42,267 bases of DNA from Syntrophaceae bacterium UBA6252. Lineage in GTDB: Bacteria > Desulfobacterota > Syntrophia > Syntrophales > UBA6807. The translations under genes and the position numbers were made by a program. The stretch spans positions 4,365-46,631 of the forward strand of contig DJVQ01000058.1 of the NCBI GenBank assembly GCA_002441265.1, written 5' to 3'. Below, one piece after another: positions 42,132 to 42,267 of the stretch (position 1 is the first letter of the stretch; each line of letters starts with the position of its first letter). A model generated the notes under the pieces. It saw nothing but the letters and a program-made list of their open reading frames with translations, was not told where the DNA came from and did not search any database.

Positions 42132-42267
42132 ATGAATACGGACATGAAATCTTCTGATTCGGCCGTTTCGCGGAATCACCTCCGCTTCCGCGTTCCCCTG
42201 GCCGCACCTGCCATGTTTGATGAAGTCGTAAAAAAGGCCGCTTCAACATTTTTTCGAACGGCAAAGG
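42132..42267 (+). CDS. Possible start of a gene running into a MITE copy, truncated by the window edge
   Basis: ATG at 42132 after GGGAG opens a frame of 45 codons that remains open to the window end. From codon 30 the frame is inside a MITE-like repeat (FDEVVKKAAS...), so either the repeat interrupts a gene or the frame is fortuitous. No family is recognised. Confidence 0.2.
   Translation, partial: MNTDMKSSDSAVSRNHLRFRVPLAAPAMFDEVVKKAASTFFRTAK
42220..42267 (-). mobile_element. MITE-like repeat, copy cut by the window end
   Basis: The sequence ATGAAGTCGTAAAAAAGG followed by TTTTTTCGAACGGCAAAGG matches the end and internal marker of the other copies in inverted orientation. The rest lies beyond base 42267. 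Confidence 0.75.

Overview
The window is a GC-rich, densely coded stretch of a Gram-negative chromosome. LptF/LptG and an LpxH-like enzyme point to an outer membrane with LPS. The pilS-pilR-pilA order with a sigma-54 pilin promoter, a Re-citrate-synthase-like enzyme, an Fe-S/FMN/FAD enoate-reductase-type flavoenzyme and the TPR-GAF-sigma-54 activator together suggest an anaerobic deltaproteobacterium (Desulfobacterota, possibly of the Syntrophus/Smithella kind). This is inferred from gene content; no rRNA or other phylogenetic marker was compared.

Layout. 1-1014: 3' part of ahcY. 1064-3333 (-): lptF-lptG. 3496-8261 (+): PHP phosphoesterase, lpxH-like gene, a lipoprotein, adk and a UvrD/Rep helicase. 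8300-16698 (-): a DRE-TIM acyl-condensing enzyme with a C-terminal Cache-like domain, a LysM lipoprotein with its own promoter and terminator, hisS-aspS, and comEC. 17107-26487 (+): a glycogen block (debranching enzyme, then a 1422-residue glycogen synthase/glucan phosphorylase fusion) running straight into pilS-pilR. 26717-27106: pilA behind a consensus sigma-54 promoter. 27462-29963: an HU-like protein and an old-yellow-enzyme-type oxidoreductase.

29997-38285 is the most distinctive region. A 1044-residue TPR-GAF-AAA+-Fis sigma-54 activator is transcribed leftward from a near-consensus sigma-70 promoter. Back to back with it is a rightward sigma-54 promoter and a structured leader of about 350 nt. 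The operon that follows encodes a zinc-ribbon/OB-fold (DUF35) protein, two thiolase-like proteins without the usual nucleophilic cysteine, a second DUF35 protein and a BKACE-family beta-keto acid cleavage enzyme. I read it as an inducible acyl-CoA carbon-carbon cleavage or condensation system; the substrate is unknown. 38371-42055 holds a PP2C-like phosphatase (-), a PHP-domain protein and a dihydrolipoamide-dehydrogenase-like flavoprotein.

A dispersed, non-coding, MITE-like repeat of about 160 bp occurs as four full-length copies (13997, 16918, 34141, 36650), one single-end fragment (14206) and one copy cut by the window end (42220). The two copies inside the DUF35/thiolase operon are flanked by 9-bp direct repeats and sit at the stop codons of the upstream genes. 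Removing each copy in silico restores a 19- or 20-bp intergenic gap, so the insertions look recent. Almost all very long frames antisense to these genes are high-GC shadows and were left out.
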